A stretch of 64,000 bases of DNA, taken from Acholeplasmataceae bacterium. Its GTDB lineage: Bacteria; Bacillota_I; Bacilli_A; Acholeplasmatales; Acholeplasmataceae. Below, in pieces: positions 28,023 through 38,799 of this stretch; position 1 is the stretch's first letter, and every line of letters starts with the position of its first letter. The stretch lies in contig JAIPGC010000003.1 in assembly GCA_021736335.1 (NCBI GenBank), positions 1 through 64,000 on the forward strand, read 5' to 3'. Made by a program: the position numbers and the translations under genes. The notes beneath the pieces are model-generated. The model saw only the letters and a program-made list of their open reading frames with translations, did not search any database and was not told where the DNA came from.

Positions 28023-28604
28023 TTATAAATCAAATATACTGAATCTTTTGACTCCAATATCCTCATGAGCTAAATCTTCGTTCATGACTTGAGCAACTCT
28101 AGTTGATGCTGCTGCTGCAATAGCACCTACAATATCATCTAAGAATGTATGGCAGATGCCAGGTTCTTTACCTGCATCATTTAATCTTTTGACGATGCCA
28201 TGTTTATTCACATCAATATCACCAAAATTGGTTTGTCCAATGGTCCCATAAAGTCCTGCAACCTCTAAACCCATTGTTTCATCAATGCCAAATAATCCTA
28301 AATCCTCATAGATGATATCCTGAATTGGTCCTTGGAACATGCCTTCTTCAGCGAGTCGATCAATTTCAGCACCTAATTGGACATGATGAAATACATCTCT
28401 AAGTGATAAGATCTTTTCAACAGATTCTAAACAGATGTCTCTTGAAATATCATCTGTATATTTTGATTGCTGTTGATATGTGATTTCAGCAATTGATTCT
28501 AAAGTCACACCTCTTTTTAACAAGGTTTTCTTATTGAATTCAAACATTTCTTGTCTTGTGAAGATAATTTTCTTTTTCTTATCTTGATTAGCCATTTGAT
28601 TCAT
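28023..28604 (-). CDS. Phosphatidylglycerophosphatase A-like (YutG/PgpA family)
   Basis: FHHVQLGAEIDRLAEEGMFQGPIQDIIYEDLGLFGIDETMGLEVAGLYGTIGQTNFGDIDVNKHGIVKRLN...CHTFLDDIVGAIAAAASTRVAQ. Confidence 0.82.
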   Translation of the reverse strand: MNQMANQDKKKKIIFTRQEMFEFNKKTLLKRGVTLESIAEITYQQQSKYTDDISRDICLESVEKILSLRDVFHHVQLGAEIDRLAEEGMFQGPIQDIIYEDLGLFGIDETMGLEVAGLYGTIGQTNFGDIDVNKHGIVKRLNDAGKEPGICHTFLDDIVGAIAAAASTRVAQVMNEDLAHEDIGVKRFSIFDL

Positions 28605-29526
28605 TCCCTTCTATGAAGATATCACCAATACTGATAATATTTTGTCCATTCAGAAAATCTTTTACTGCCATACGTCTTTTTCCTGGAGCTTGTATTTCTA
28701 ATATTTCAATTGAGCCATCACCAGTAGCAATAATCAGTTTCTTTTTATTCTCAAGAACTGTTCCAGGTATTGCTTCACTGTCTATTATATCACTATTTGT
28801 TGCACGATAAAACTTGATTAAATGATTTCTTAAGAACGCATGTGCACCTGGTTCTTCAGACAAACCACGGATTCTATTGATAATCTTTTGGGAGGTTTCT
28901 TTGAAGTTAATCAATTCATCTTGATGCTTCAATGTGTACGCAAATGTGACTTGATTGCTATTTTGAGCTATACGGTTAATCTCATGCTTCTGATAATGAT
29001 CCAAAACAGAAATAATGAGCTTACTACCTAAAACACTTAATTTTTGGGAAAGCAATGTATAATTGTCATTTGCATCAATTTTTGTTTTCTCTTGCTTGAT
29101 GATGTCCCCACTATCCATCTGATATGCCATATACATAATGGTGATTCCAGTTTCTTTCTCACCATTAAATAAAGCATATTGAATGGGAGCGCCACCTCTG
29201 TATTTTGGAAGTAATGAACCATGAACATTGATCGCTTCAATTTTAGTAATCAGTTCCTTTGGTAGCATCTGCCCATAAGCTGCTGTGATAATTAAATCAG
29301 GTTTAGCATCTAAAACTGGTTGATAATCAACTCTTAGTTTCTCTGGTTGAAAAATAGGAATATGCTCACTTATTGCAAGTTTTTTTATAGGTGATTCAGT
29401 CATTATTTTCTTTCTTCCTACAACCTTATCAGGCTGTGTAACGACTAAAAGCACCTCATGATGTTGTATCAATTTTTCTAAAATTGGAACTGAAAACTGA
29501 GGAGTTCCCATAAAGACTAATTTCAT
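28588..29526 (-). CDS. fmt: Methionyl-tRNA formyltransferase
   Basis: MKLVFMGTPQFSVPILEKL; NVHGSLLPKYRGGAPIQYALFNGEKETGITIMYM. Confidence 0.97.
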   Translation of the reverse strand: MKLVFMGTPQFSVPILEKLIQHHEVLLVVTQPDKVVGRKKIMTESPIKKLAISEHIPIFQPEKLRVDYQPVLDAKPDLIITAAYGQMLPKELITKIEAINVHGSLLPKYRGGAPIQYALFNGEKETGITIMYMAYQMDSGDIIKQEKTKIDANDNYTLLSQKLSVLGSKLIISVLDHYQKHEINRIAQNSNQVTFAYTLKHQDELINFKETSQKIINRIRGLSEEPGAHAFLRNHLIKFYRATNSDIIDSEAIPGTVLENKKKLIIATGDGSIEILEIQAPGKRRMAVKDFLNGQNIISIGDIFIEGNESNG

Positions 29527-29534
29527 AAAATCAC

Positions 29535-31850
29535 CTATACATTATCCAATGTTGGATAATACCTCATGGTTATATTTTTCGTTTCATAATTTTTTATTTG
29601 TTCAAATAAATCGATTCGATTCATTTGATCTTTTTTAACTGTCAATGTAAATCTAAATTGATCTTTGATGACCTTAATCATTGCTGGTGTTGGTCCTAAT
29701 ATATCATATCCTAAGGAAATAAGCTTCTTTCTTAAAAGAAAAGCTTGTTGATATGTCTTAAGATACTCACTGCCTTCAATTAGAATTTGTGAGGTCTCTA
29801 CGAATGGCATATATGAAGAGAGTTTACGGTAATAAATGGCTTCCTTATAAAAGTCTTCATAATGATTTAAAACATTTTTAATCGCATAGTGATCAAGATC
29901 ATAACCCTGTATCAGAGCCTCTCCTGGTAATAGACGGCCTGATCTACCTGTTACCTGATTAAATAGCATATAAGCTTGCTCACTGGCTTTATATGATGGC
30001 ACTTTGAGTGATAAATCAGCCATGATAATGCCAACCAAGGTTACTTTGGGGAAATCTAGACCTTTAGCAATCATTTGCGTGCCTAATAAAATATCTGCTT
30101 CTTCATTCATAAATTCATTCCAAATCAATTCATGACTCCCCTTGTGTGTCGTCACATTGGCATCCATACGAATGATTCTTGCTTCGGGTAACGCACTTCT
30201 TAGTGCTCGCTCGACATATTCGATACCAACGCCTACTTCTTTAACTGCTTTTTGACCGCAAACCTCACACGATTCACTAAATGGTTTTTCATATCCGCAA
30301 TAATGACACTTTAATGTGTTCTTATCCTTATAGTATGTAAGAGAAATATCACAATGAGGACATTTTGGTACATCACCACATTGTCTACATAAGACAAAAG
30401 GCGCATATCCCTTTCGATTGAATAAAAGCATGACTTGTTCATGTTTTTCTAATCTCTTTTTCATGCCTTCTAATAAAGCATTTGAAAATATCGATGAGTT
30501 TCCGCTTTCTAATTCTTTTTTCATATCAATCAAACTGACCTTTGGCATGGCAATATTTTGAGGTCTTTTGGTCAATTCTAATAATTTATACTCGTGATTT
30601 AAAGCTTTATACATTGAAACGATGCTAGGTGTTGCACTTCCTAAAACGACTGGTATCTGGTGATATTTCGCTCTTTCAAATGCAATCAATTTCGCATCAT
30701 AAAAGACACCTTCGGTTTGTTCATAAGATGCATCATGTTCTTCATCTATAATAATCAATCCAAGTTGATCAAGGGGTAAGAAGATTGAGCTTCTAGTGCC
30801 TAAAACAATCTGAGCTTTTTTTTCTTCAATCATACGGTACTGATCAAAGCTTTCACCTTTACTTAATGCACTGTGATAGATTGCAACTGATTCAAATCTT
30901 GATTTCAATCGTTTTGCCATGGGTGCGATTAAAGTGATTTCAGGAACTAAGACTAGGACTTGCTTATCTTTGATAAGTACTTGTTCAATCAAGTTCAAGT
31001 AAACCTCTGTTTTACCTGATCCAGTAATACCTTTTAATAAAAATATTTGGTTATGATTCAACGATTGACTGATAGCACTAACAGCTTGAACTTGCTCTTT
31101 GTTTAAAATAATTTCTTTATCTTCTAAAGAAAATTGATGAACAATATCTCTTTTAACTTCCTTTGCTTGTTGAATTAAAACACCATGTTTTTCAAGCGTT
31201 GAAAGACTGCTATTGGAAATGCCAAATGCTAGAAGTTCCTTCTTGAAATAGATGTTTTTATTCATGAATAAATCAAGAACCAATGGATATCGATCAATTT
31301 TTGCATAATGATGCTCTTGATTATAGCTATAGCTCAATTCAGTCTTAATTTTTCCTTTTTGTTTGATCACTGTGTCAATAGAAATCAATCCTAATTTAAC
31401 AAGTCTCTTCAATCTTGGATAATGAATCTGATCACTTTTCTTTAGCTTCCAAATACCCTTGGAATCAAACATTTCTAAAAGATCTGAAGGTATACCCTCT
31501 TTTTTGATCATAGTCACTATTTTTTGATAACCCATCTGTAATGCGTTAGGTAGTACTGTTGAAAAAATCGAACTGTAAAGGTTAGGAGCATAATGCATAA
31601 TGGAATCGATCATCAAAAATGTTTCATCACTTAAGGTAGGAACAACATCAATGACATCGATGATCTCTTTAGTTGCTTCATGACTTTCATCAGTCATCAT
31701 GACAACATATCCCATTCTTGTTTGTGTATTGAAAGGAACTAAAACACGCATGCCCCGGTCTAAAAAAGCCTGAAATTTTTCAGGAACAATATAGTCAAAA
31801 AAGCGATTAACTTCTTCGTGCTTAATATCTATTATGACCTTTGCAAACAT
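29535..31850 (-). CDS. priA: Primosomal protein N' (PriA helicase)
   Basis: LLKGITGSGKTEVYLNLI, DEEHDASYEQ, zinc-binding CRQCGDVPKCPHCDISLTYYKDKNTLKCHYCGY. Confidence 0.97.
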   Translation of the reverse strand: MFAKVIIDIKHEEVNRFFDYIVPEKFQAFLDRGMRVLVPFNTQTRMGYVVMMTDESHEATKEIIDVIDVVPTLSDETFLMIDSIMHYAPNLYSSIFSTVLPNALQMGYQKIVTMIKKEGIPSDLLEMFDSKGIWKLKKSDQIHYPRLKRLVKLGLISIDTVIKQKGKIKTELSYSYNQEHHYAKIDRYPLVLDLFMNKNIYFKKELLAFGISNSSLSTLEKHGVLIQQAKEVKRDIVHQFSLEDKEIILNKEQVQAVSAISQSLNHNQIFLLKGITGSGKTEVYLNLIEQVLIKDKQVLVLVPEITLIAPMAKRLKSRFESVAIYHSALSKGESFDQYRMIEEKKAQIVLGTRSSIFLPLDQLGLIIIDEEHDASYEQTEGVFYDAKLIAFERAKYHQIPVVLGSATPSIVSMYKALNHEYKLLELTKRPQNIAMPKVSLIDMKKELESGNSSIFSNALLEGMKKRLEKHEQVMLLFNRKGYAPFVLCRQCGDVPKCPHCDISLTYYKDKNTLKCHYCGYEKPFSESCEVCGQKAVKEVGVGIEYVERALRSALPEARIIRMDANVTTHKGSHELIWNEFMNEEADILLGTQMIAKGLDFPKVTLVGIIMADLSLKVPSYKASEQAYMLFNQVTGRSGRLLPGEALIQGYDLDHYAIKNVLNHYEDFYKEAIYYRKLSSYMPFVETSQILIEGSEYLKTYQQAFLLRKKLISLGYDILGPTPAMIKVIKDQFRFTLTVKKDQMNRIDLFEQIKNYETKNITMRYYPTLDNV

Positions 31851-31883
31851 GCTTTCACCCATTTTTATTATATCATCAATATG

Positions 31884-31908
31884 ACAAAAAAAGTAACCTA
31901 GGTTACTT
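31884..31908 (-). terminator. Terminator of rimP-rbfA operon, overlapping the rbfA stop codon
   Basis: Perfect palindrome AAGTAACCTAGGTTACTT (31891-31908) followed on the minus strand by a T-run. Confidence 0.85.
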
Positions 31909-32244
31909 TAATGTTTTTAGAATTTTATCAATATTATTGCCATAAGCCAATGCTTCATCGTATTTAAATACGAGATCAGGAATCTTACGGATATTATTGA
32001 TCTTCTTAGCAAGTTCCATACGAATGAGGATTCTGCTTTCCTCAATGGCTAAATGTGCCTTTTCAATCACTTTTGGATCATCGCTTAATATGGTGTAATA
32101 AATGGTAGCAAAGCTATTATCTTTGGTGACTTTTACTTCAGTTAAATTAATATACCCAAAACTTTTGTCTCTAACACTTTGATTGACAATGGTTGCAAGT
32201 TCTCTTTGAATCAAACTAGCTAAACGATCGGTTGTAATAGACAT
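31903..32244 (-). CDS. rbfA: Ribosome-binding factor A
   Basis: LASLIQRELATIVNQSVRD...VTKDNSFATIYYTIL...RKIPDLVFKYDEA; downstream of infB. Confidence 0.93.
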   Translation of the reverse strand: MSITTDRLASLIQRELATIVNQSVRDKSFGYINLTEVKVTKDNSFATIYYTILSDDPKVIEKAHLAIEESRILIRMELAKKINNIRKIPDLVFKYDEALAYGNNIDKILKTLK

Positions 32245-32245
32245 T

Positions 32246-34081
32246 TTAGTCCACCTCTACTTCCTTCATTTGTGAAGCTTCAACAATGTCACCAATCTTG
32301 ATATCATTGAAGTTTTCAATTGAGAATCCACATTCAAATCCTGTTCTAACTTCCTTCACATCATCTTTGAATCGCTTGAGTGATTGAAGTTTACCTTCAT
32401 AAACGACAATACCATCACGAAGTACACGCACTAATGCATCTCTTTTAATGACGCCATCAGTAACATACGCTCCAGCAATAGTTCCAATTTTTGATACTTT
32501 AAATGTTTCTCTAATTTCTGCTTGACCTGTTACGATTTCTTCAAAAGTAGGTTGTAACATACCTTTTAAAGCTGCTTCAACATCTTCAGCAACACGGTAG
32601 ATGATGCTGTATAATCTGATTTCAACACCTTGAGCATCAGCTGCCTGTTTAACAACTGAGGTAGGTCGCACATTAAATCCAATAATCACTGCGTTTGATG
32701 CATTTGCAAGTGTGACATCACTTTCAGTGATGGCACCTACTGTAGATCTAACGACATTGACATGGAATCCATCAACATCAATTTTTTCAAGTAAGTTTTT
32801 TAGTGCTTCAATAGAACCTTGAACATCACCTTTGATGATGATATTAAGAACTTTTTCTGAGCTTTCTATATCACCAAGCATATTGTCTAATGAAGCTTTC
32901 TTAACTGATTTTAATTCTCCATCTCTTTGTCTGGATTGTCTTTCATCAGCAATTTGTCTGGTAATTTTTTCATCAGTGAATGCCATGAAAATATCTCCAG
33001 CTTGTGGTACTTCATTAAGTCCAGTAATCTCAATTGGTTGAGAAGGTTTAGCTTCTTGATAACGACGTTTTAAGTCATCTTGCATGGTTCTGATTTTACC
33101 GTAGGTATTACCAATAACGATATAATCTCCAACTCTAAGTGTACCAGTTTCAACGATCAAAGTAGCAACTGCTCCTCTGCCCTTATCAAGACTAGCTTCA
33201 ATGACTGTACCTTTAGCTAGACGTTTTGGATTGGCTTTGAATTCATCAATTTCACTCATGAGTTGAATGACATCTAATAATTCTTCAAGTCCTTGTTTTT
33301 TAAGAGCTGATACATTGACGAAAGGTGTTTGTCCACCCCAAGCTTCTGGTATCAATCCTTTTTCAGATAATTCATTCATAACACGTTCTGGATTAGCAGA
33401 TGCCTTATCCATTTTATTGACTGCTACGATGATTGGAACTTTAGCTGCCTTCGCATGATCTAAAGCTTCTATGGTTTGTGGCATAACGCCATCATCTGCT
33501 GCGACGACTAAAACAACGATATCTGTTACTTTCGCTCCACGAGCACGCATTTCAGTAAATGCAGCATGACCTGGAGTATCGATAAAAGTAATAGGTTCAC
33601 CATTTCTGATGACTTGATAAGCACCAATATGTTGTGTAATTCCACCAGCTTCGCCTTCGACAACTCTTGATTTTCTAATGGCATCAAGTAATGTTGTCTT
33701 ACCATGATCAACGTGTCCCATGACGGTAACGATAGGAGGTCTTTTGACCATATCGTTTGGATCATCGACGATTTGCATTTCATCAAAACGCGTCACATCT
33801 GTGATGACTTCATCACGAACTTCATAACCTTCATCAAGTGCGATAACTTCAATGGTATCACGATCGATTACCTGGTTAATGCTCGTCATCAATCCAAGTT
33901 GCATCAATCTTTTGATCATAGCTGCGTTGCTTATGTTTAATCCTTCAGCTACAGCAGCGACATTCATATCAGGTTTATAAATAAAGATTTTTTCACCAAC
34001 AACCTTGACCTCTTTTTTATGAAATGTCGGCTTTTTGTTGACATTTTTCTTGTTTGTGTATTTTTTATTGTTTGCAGGCAT
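32246..34081 (-). CDS. infB: Translation initiation factor IF-2
   Basis: [48 protein letters not shown] supports start MPANNKK at 34081. Confidence 0.97.
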   Translation of the reverse strand: MPANNKKYTNKKNVNKKPTFHKKEVKVVGEKIFIYKPDMNVAAVAEGLNISNAAMIKRLMQLGLMTSINQVIDRDTIEVIALDEGYEVRDEVITDVTRFDEMQIVDDPNDMVKRPPIVTVMGHVDHGKTTLLDAIRKSRVVEGEAGGITQHIGAYQVIRNGEPITFIDTPGHAAFTEMRARGAKVTDIVVLVVAADDGVMPQTIEALDHAKAAKVPIIVAVNKMDKASANPERVMNELSEKGLIPEAWGGQTPFVNVSALKKQGLEELLDVIQLMSEIDEFKANPKRLAKGTVIEASLDKGRGAVATLIVETGTLRVGDYIVIGNTYGKIRTMQDDLKRRYQEAKPSQPIEITGLNEVPQAGDIFMAFTDEKITRQIADERQSRQRDGELKSVKKASLDNMLGDIESSEKVLNIIIKGDVQGSIEALKNLLEKIDVDGFHVNVVRSTVGAITESDVTLANASNAVIIGFNVRPTSVVKQAADAQGVEIRLYSIIYRVAEDVEAALKGMLQPTFEEIVTGQAEIRETFKVSKIGTIAGAYVTDGVIKRDALVRVLRDGIVVYEGKLQSLKRFKDDVKEVRTGFECGFSIENFNDIKIGDIVEASQMKEVEVD

Positions 34082-34085
34082 GTAA

Positions 34086-34376
34086 TCACTTCCTTTTTTC
34101 ATTCATCAATAATTGACTAAACCCCCTGTCGGTTATACCAATAACTTTGATGTCTTTTTTACCTATTGCTTGTGATATGTCTAATGATGTTAGAGTCTCC
34201 ATGACTTCTATTTTATAGAAATTTCCTTTGTCACGAACTTTCTTTTTAGTTAAATCTGATGCATCAGTAGCCAATATCATAAGAAAAACTTGACCGTTTC
34301 TAAGCTTTGTTAATGTTAATTCAGTACCAACTGTGACTTTTCTCGCACGGTATGCAAGGCCAATATTATGATTCAT
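34086..34376 (-). CDS. L7Ae-family YlxQ-like protein
   Basis: 96 aa, [44 protein letters not shown]; between ylxR and infB. Confidence 0.88.
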   Translation of the reverse strand: MNHNIGLAYRARKVTVGTELTLTKLRNGQVFLMILATDASDLTKKKVRDKGNFYKIEVMETLTSLDISQAIGKKDIKVIGITDRGFSQLLMNEKRK

Positions 34377-34638
34377 TTGCCAAAGTCAATAATTCATCAT
34401 AAATTGCATCAGGAACGACTACTTCGAGTTTCTTATCCAATGCTTTATTTTTCTTAGCGAGATTTATGACTTCTTTAGAGAGTTTCAAATAAGCACCACG
34501 GCCAGGCGCTTTGCCATTAAGATCAACAGAAACAAGTCCTTCTTTTGTTGCTGCTACACGAACCAAAGATTTCTTCGGTAAGACTTCTTTAGTTACAACA
34601 CATGTTCTCATGGGTATCTTTTTAACTTTTGCCATCAT
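34366..34638 (-). CDS. YlxR/RnpM-family protein (DUF448)
   Basis: KIPMRTCVVTKEVLPKKSLVRVA...GKAPGRGAYLKLS. Confidence 0.92.
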   Translation of the reverse strand: MMAKVKKIPMRTCVVTKEVLPKKSLVRVAATKEGLVSVDLNGKAPGRGAYLKLSKEVINLAKKNKALDKKLEVVVPDAIYDELLTLANES

Positions 34639-34656
34639 CAGTCACCTCGTTACTTC

Positions 34657-35727
34657 TTAATATAATATGCCTTCGCCTTGAGCCATAGTCTCTGACTTAA
34701 TGTCAATGCTCCAACCACATGCCTGAACGGCAAGCTTAACATTTTGTCCAAGTTTACCAATTGCTAATGACAATTGATTGTCTGGTACAATCGCAAGTGC
34801 ATTTTTTTCTTTTGGATTGACACGTGTAACTGCAACGACCTCTGCAGGTTGTAATGCATTAGCTATAAGTTCTTTTTCATTGTCACTCCATCTAAATAAA
34901 TCAATCTTCTCATCGCTTAAGGCTTTTACGATCTCACGAATACGTGATCCGCCTTCACCAACACAAGCTCCGATGGGATCGACTTTTGGATCATTTGATT
35001 TCACACCAATCTTTGAACGATCACCTGGGTCACGAGATATCCCCATGACTTCAATGATGCCATCCTTGATTTCTGGAATAAAGCTTTCAAGTAAGCGAAT
35101 AATCAAACTTGGATGTGAACGGCTGACAAACACTTTAGGCCATTTTGTCTTCATTTCAACATCAGAAACATAAACACGCACATAATCTCCAATATGGAAA
35201 TTGTCTCTTGGAAGTGCTTCTTTCTTAGGCAACAGTGTTGTTAAATCCTTACCAATATCAAGACGGAAATGATCATCAGCAACGTCAATGACTCTTGCTG
35301 TAATCATTTCATGTTCATATGACTTAAAGTGCTTGTATAAGTTTTCTTTTTGCATGTTGATTAATGTTTCATTAAGTCTGCTTTTGAAATCACGAACAGC
35401 AAAATGTCCAAAATCTTTTGGATCAATTTTTTGTTCAAGAATGTCACCGACTTTTGCACGGGAATTGACTTCTTTAGCATCTGCTAAAAGCAGTTGTGTG
35501 TAATTCTTATCAGCATCCATACTGTATTCTTCAACGACTAAATGTTGTTTATAAACGAGTATTTCATACTTATCCTCTTTGATATCAACTCTACAAGAGC
35601 GAACATCATGAGCTTTTTTGCATCCGGCAATCATCCCTTGAACAAAAGCTTCAACGACTTGGTCATGAGTTAATTCTTTTTCTTCAGCGACGGCTTCAAT
35701 ATTCTTAAAAAACTCTTTACTGATCAT
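34657..35727 (-). CDS. nusA: Transcription termination/antitermination factor NusA
   Basis: S1/KH domains; VKSNDPKVDPIGACVGEGGSRIREIVKAL; QLSLAIGKLGQNVKLAVQACGW. Confidence 0.96.
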   Translation of the reverse strand: MISKEFFKNIEAVAEEKELTHDQVVEAFVQGMIAGCKKAHDVRSCRVDIKEDKYEILVYKQHLVVEEYSMDADKNYTQLLLADAKEVNSRAKVGDILEQKIDPKDFGHFAVRDFKSRLNETLINMQKENLYKHFKSYEHEMITARVIDVADDHFRLDIGKDLTTLLPKKEALPRDNFHIGDYVRVYVSDVEMKTKWPKVFVSRSHPSLIIRLLESFIPEIKDGIIEVMGISRDPGDRSKIGVKSNDPKVDPIGACVGEGGSRIREIVKALSDEKIDLFRWSDNEKELIANALQPAEVVAVTRVNPKEKNALAIVPDNQLSLAIGKLGQNVKLAVQACGWSIDIKSETMAQGEGILY

Positions 35728-35736
35728 GTTATCCTC

Positions 35737-36177
35737 CTAAAATTTGATTGCTGTACGCATTTTCTTTGCGTCATCAAATTTGATTTCGATTTTTTTGAAA
35801 CGACCTCTGTCGTTAATTTCCAATAATAGTATATCACTTTCAAATGAGATTAGAGCGCCACAACCCTTATATTTTGGTGACTCCAAATAAATGTACTTGG
35901 TAACCGCCTTTTGGACATCTTCTTTTGTGTTGATAGGTCTTTCTGCTCCAAGGGAAGATAGCTCCAAGAAATAATTTGGATCTAAATCATCATCGTCTAA
36001 TGTTTCTACAAACTCAAGATGGATCTTTTCCAATGTATCTATATCGATAGAATCGGTGTCTAGTAGAATTTCCACTATCTTCTCACCATATTCTTTTTTT
36101 GTTCGAATACTATAGATCTCAAGATTGCTTTTACTAATGATTGGTATTAATTTTTGTTTGATTTTTTCTAAATTCAT
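35737..36177 (-). CDS. rimP: Ribosome maturation factor RimP
   Basis: EIYSIRTKKEYGEKIVEILLDTDSIDIDTLEKIHLEFVETLDDDDLDPNYFLELSSLGAERPI; upstream of nusA. Start MNLEKIKQ at 36177 preferred over 36258. Confidence 0.87.
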   Translation of the reverse strand: MNLEKIKQKLIPIISKSNLEIYSIRTKKEYGEKIVEILLDTDSIDIDTLEKIHLEFVETLDDDDLDPNYFLELSSLGAERPINTKEDVQKAVTKYIYLESPKYKGCGALISFESDILLLEINDRGRFKKIEIKFDDAKKMRTAIKF

Positions 36178-36305
36178 TTTGACCTCAATAAAATGAGTGG
36201 AAATTGTCATCCCACTCTTGTCAACTAATAGTATAGCATTTTTTGATAAAGAATTCAATTTTATTTAATCAAATTTATTGATTTTAAATCATATGTCATA
36301 TTAAT

Positions 36306-36320
36306 TGCGAATGATTTGCA
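36306..36320. promoter_or_regulatory. Fur/Zur-type operator 1
   Basis: TGCGAATGATTTGCA, 7-1-7 inverted repeat with one mismatch, overlapping the putative -35. Confidence 0.75.
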
Positions 36321-36343
36321 ATAAGAAGATAATGTGTTATAAT
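36316..36343 (+). promoter_or_regulatory. Sigma70-type promoter of the zinc-uptake operon
   Basis: TTGCAA (36316-36321), 16 nt spacer, TATAAT (36338-36343). Confidence 0.75.
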
Positions 36344-36348
36344 ATTAT

Positions 36349-36363
36349 TGCGAATGATTCGCA
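36349..36363. promoter_or_regulatory. Fur/Zur-type operator 2
   Basis: TGCGAATGATTCGCA: perfect 7-1-7 inverted repeat downstream of the -10 and upstream of the RBS. Confidence 0.8.
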
Positions 36364-36377
36364 TAAAGGAGTCTCAC

Positions 36378-37322
36378 ATGAAGAAATTTTCAAGCCTCAT
36401 ATTTCTGTTTTTCACTCTAATTATTTTATCTTCTTGTCAAGAAGTGATATATACCGATATTGTCACTACCATGTTTCCACAATATGACTTTGCTCAAGCT
36501 ATTGTTGGTGACGATTATACAGTGAGTTTGCTTTTACCTCCAGGAGCTGAAATTCATGATTACGAAGTAACAAGTCAGGATTTAGCTAAAATCAAGGAAT
36601 CAAAATTATTCATCTTCACAAGTCTAGAGATTGATAATTGGATTGGCGATGTTGAAACCATTGGTGGAAAAGATACATTTGTAATGAATCTATCCGAATC
36701 TTTTGTTAGAGAACCTTTAATCTATGGTGATATATTAGATCCTTTAGATGAAGAGGGCATACATGCAAGCGAATTACATTTCTGGACTGACCCTACAATT
36801 GCTGTACAATTGATTGATGCTATTTTAGAACAAATTATTGCTTTAGATCCTCAATTAGAAGCACAATTAAGAGCAAGAGCAACGACTTATATCAATGAGA
36901 TTGTAGAATTAGATACTCAAATTAAAAACTATATGATTGATCATGAATATCTTGGTTCAACTATTTATTTTGCAGGTCATAATGCACTAGGTGCTTTTGG
37001 TCAAAGATATGGATTAAATATCGTTTCATTATTTGAAGATTTTAAGCCTGATGTTGATTTGACGAGTAATGAACTCATATCTTTTACAAATATTGTTAAA
37101 CAAACCAATACACATTATCTGTTTATTGAAGAACTCGTTTTTCCAAAGGCAGCAAACACGATTGTTAATCAACTCGCAAGTGATGGCTATGATCTTGAAT
37201 TACTTGAGTTTCATGGTTATCATAATATTTCATCATCAGATTATGAAAAAGGAGTGACATATAGGGATTTGTTGGAACAAAATTTCCTACACATCCAAAC
37301 AGTTCTTATGTCAACGATATAA
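36378..37322 (+). CDS. Zinc/manganese ABC transporter substrate-binding lipoprotein (ZnuA/AdcA-like)
   Basis: Lipobox ILSSC; TTMFPQYDFAQAIVGDDYTVSLLLPPGAEIHDYEVTSQDLAKIKESKLFIF; HNALGAFGQRYGL; RBS AAGGAG before ATG 36378. Confidence 0.92.
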   Translation: MKKFSSLIFLFFTLIILSSCQEVIYTDIVTTMFPQYDFAQAIVGDDYTVSLLLPPGAEIHDYEVTSQDLAKIKESKLFIFTSLEIDNWIGDVETIGGKDTFVMNLSESFVREPLIYGDILDPLDEEGIHASELHFWTDPTIAVQLIDAILEQIIALDPQLEAQLRARATTYINEIVELDTQIKNYMIDHEYLGSTIYFAGHNALGAFGQRYGLNIVSLFEDFKPDVDLTSNELISFTNIVKQTNTHYLFIEELVFPKAANTIVNQLASDGYDLELLEFHGYHNISSSDYEKGVTYRDLLEQNFLHIQTVLMSTI

Positions 37323-37324
37323 AT

Positions 37325-37996
37325 ATGATCAATTATAATGAAGTCTCTGTATCCTTTGGAAAATTTAATGTTCTAAATCATATCAATTTCCACATGGAAA
37401 AAGGTGATTTTCTTCATATAATCGGACCCAATGGTAGTGGAAAAACTACGTTAGTTAAATTATTGATTGGCTTATTAAAACCTACAAGTGGAAAAATATC
37501 AATAGATGAAACTGTACATATGGGTTATTTACCTCAAAAGATGAACACCAAAGCGAATCTACCAATGACTGTGTTGGAAGTCATCTATAGCGGATTTAGA
37601 AAACAAAGCATTTTCATTTCGAAAACTGATATTGATTTAATCAAATATTGGTTAGATAAAATGGAAATTCCCCAATTGATCCATTCAAGTATGATGTTCT
37701 TATCTGGAGGACAGCAACAGCGTGTCTTCTTAATACGAGCTCTCATCTCTGATCCAGATTTGCTCATCCTTGATGAACCCACTTCTGCACTAGACCCTTC
37801 ATTTAGAGAAAAGTTTTACCATATGCTATATGAAATGCAACAACAAAAAAATATGACAATCATTCATATTACGCATGATTTAACCGATGCTGTAAAAGAT
37901 AACTGCTTGACCATGTATGTCGATCAAACTGTTAAATTCTTTGGAACTTATAGGGATTTCCATGAATTTGAACACAAGGGGCATCATCATGTTTGA
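37325..37996 (+). CDS. Metal ABC transporter ATP-binding protein (ZnuC-like)
   Basis: IIGPNGSGKTTLVKLLIG; FLSGGQQQRVFLIRAL; LLILDEPTSALD; His-rich tail HEFEHKGHHHV, UGA stop. Confidence 0.95.
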   Translation: MINYNEVSVSFGKFNVLNHINFHMEKGDFLHIIGPNGSGKTTLVKLLIGLLKPTSGKISIDETVHMGYLPQKMNTKANLPMTVLEVIYSGFRKQSIFISKTDIDLIKYWLDKMEIPQLIHSSMMFLSGGQQQRVFLIRALISDPDLLILDEPTSALDPSFREKFYHMLYEMQQQKNMTIIHITHDLTDAVKDNCLTMYVDQTVKFFGTYRDFHEFEHKGHHHV

Positions 37997-38795
37997 TTTC
38001 CTACAGTATGATTTTATCCAGCATGCTATCTTGATTGGTATTGCTTTAGCACTCTCAGCATCCCTATTAAGTCCATTTCTTGTCTTAAATCAACAAGCGA
38101 TGATTGCTGATGGTCTAGCCCATGTAAGTTTTGCAGGTATCATATTAGGTGTGATATTATCAAATGAACCCTTATACATTGCTATCCCATTTGTTATGGC
38201 TGCTTCGCTTTTGATTAAATACCTAACAACTAAAAAAACAATCAATGGTGATGCTGCTATCGGTTTGGTTTCAGCTGTTTCATTTGCTTTAGGTCTTATC
38301 CTAGTCAAAAAAGGTCAAGGGTTTAATATTTCTATTGAAAGTATGTTGGTAGGAAATATTTTCACAGCAACCAATACTGAAATGATTTTATCGATGATTG
38401 TTACTGTCTTGATACTTGTATTTATTCTAGTGAACTATCGAGCATTACTAATGATGACATATGATGAAAGTTATGCGAAGTTTTCAAAAATAAAAACAAA
38501 CTTTCTTGGATATGTTTTATCAGGATTAACAGCCTTTTTCATTGTTATAGGTGTTAGGACAATTGGAACACTTTTGATATCAGCACTTGTGATATTTCCT
38601 TCTATTATTTCTAGTCAATGGACAAAGAGTTTTAGAAATACTTTGATTTTAGGAATCATATCATCATTTATTGTTGTGATAGCAGGTATCTTTATTGCTC
38701 ACCCTCTTGAAATTCCAGTTGGCTCGACAATTGTTATGATTTATGCGATACTCTTATTAATTTTACTCGTCATTAAGACGATACTAAGGAGATGA
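37989..38795 (+). CDS. Metal ABC transporter permease (ZnuB-like)
   Basis: LLSPFLVLNQQAMIADGLAHVSFAGIILGVIL; overlaps the ATPase gene by 8 nt. Confidence 0.93.
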   Translation: MFDFLQYDFIQHAILIGIALALSASLLSPFLVLNQQAMIADGLAHVSFAGIILGVILSNEPLYIAIPFVMAASLLIKYLTTKKTINGDAAIGLVSAVSFALGLILVKKGQGFNISIESMLVGNIFTATNTEMILSMIVTVLILVFILVNYRALLMMTYDESYAKFSKIKTNFLGYVLSGLTAFFIVIGVRTIGTLLISALVIFPSIISSQWTKSFRNTLILGIISSFIVVIAGIFIAHPLEIPVGSTIVMIYAILLLILLVIKTILRR

Positions 38796-38799
38796 TACG

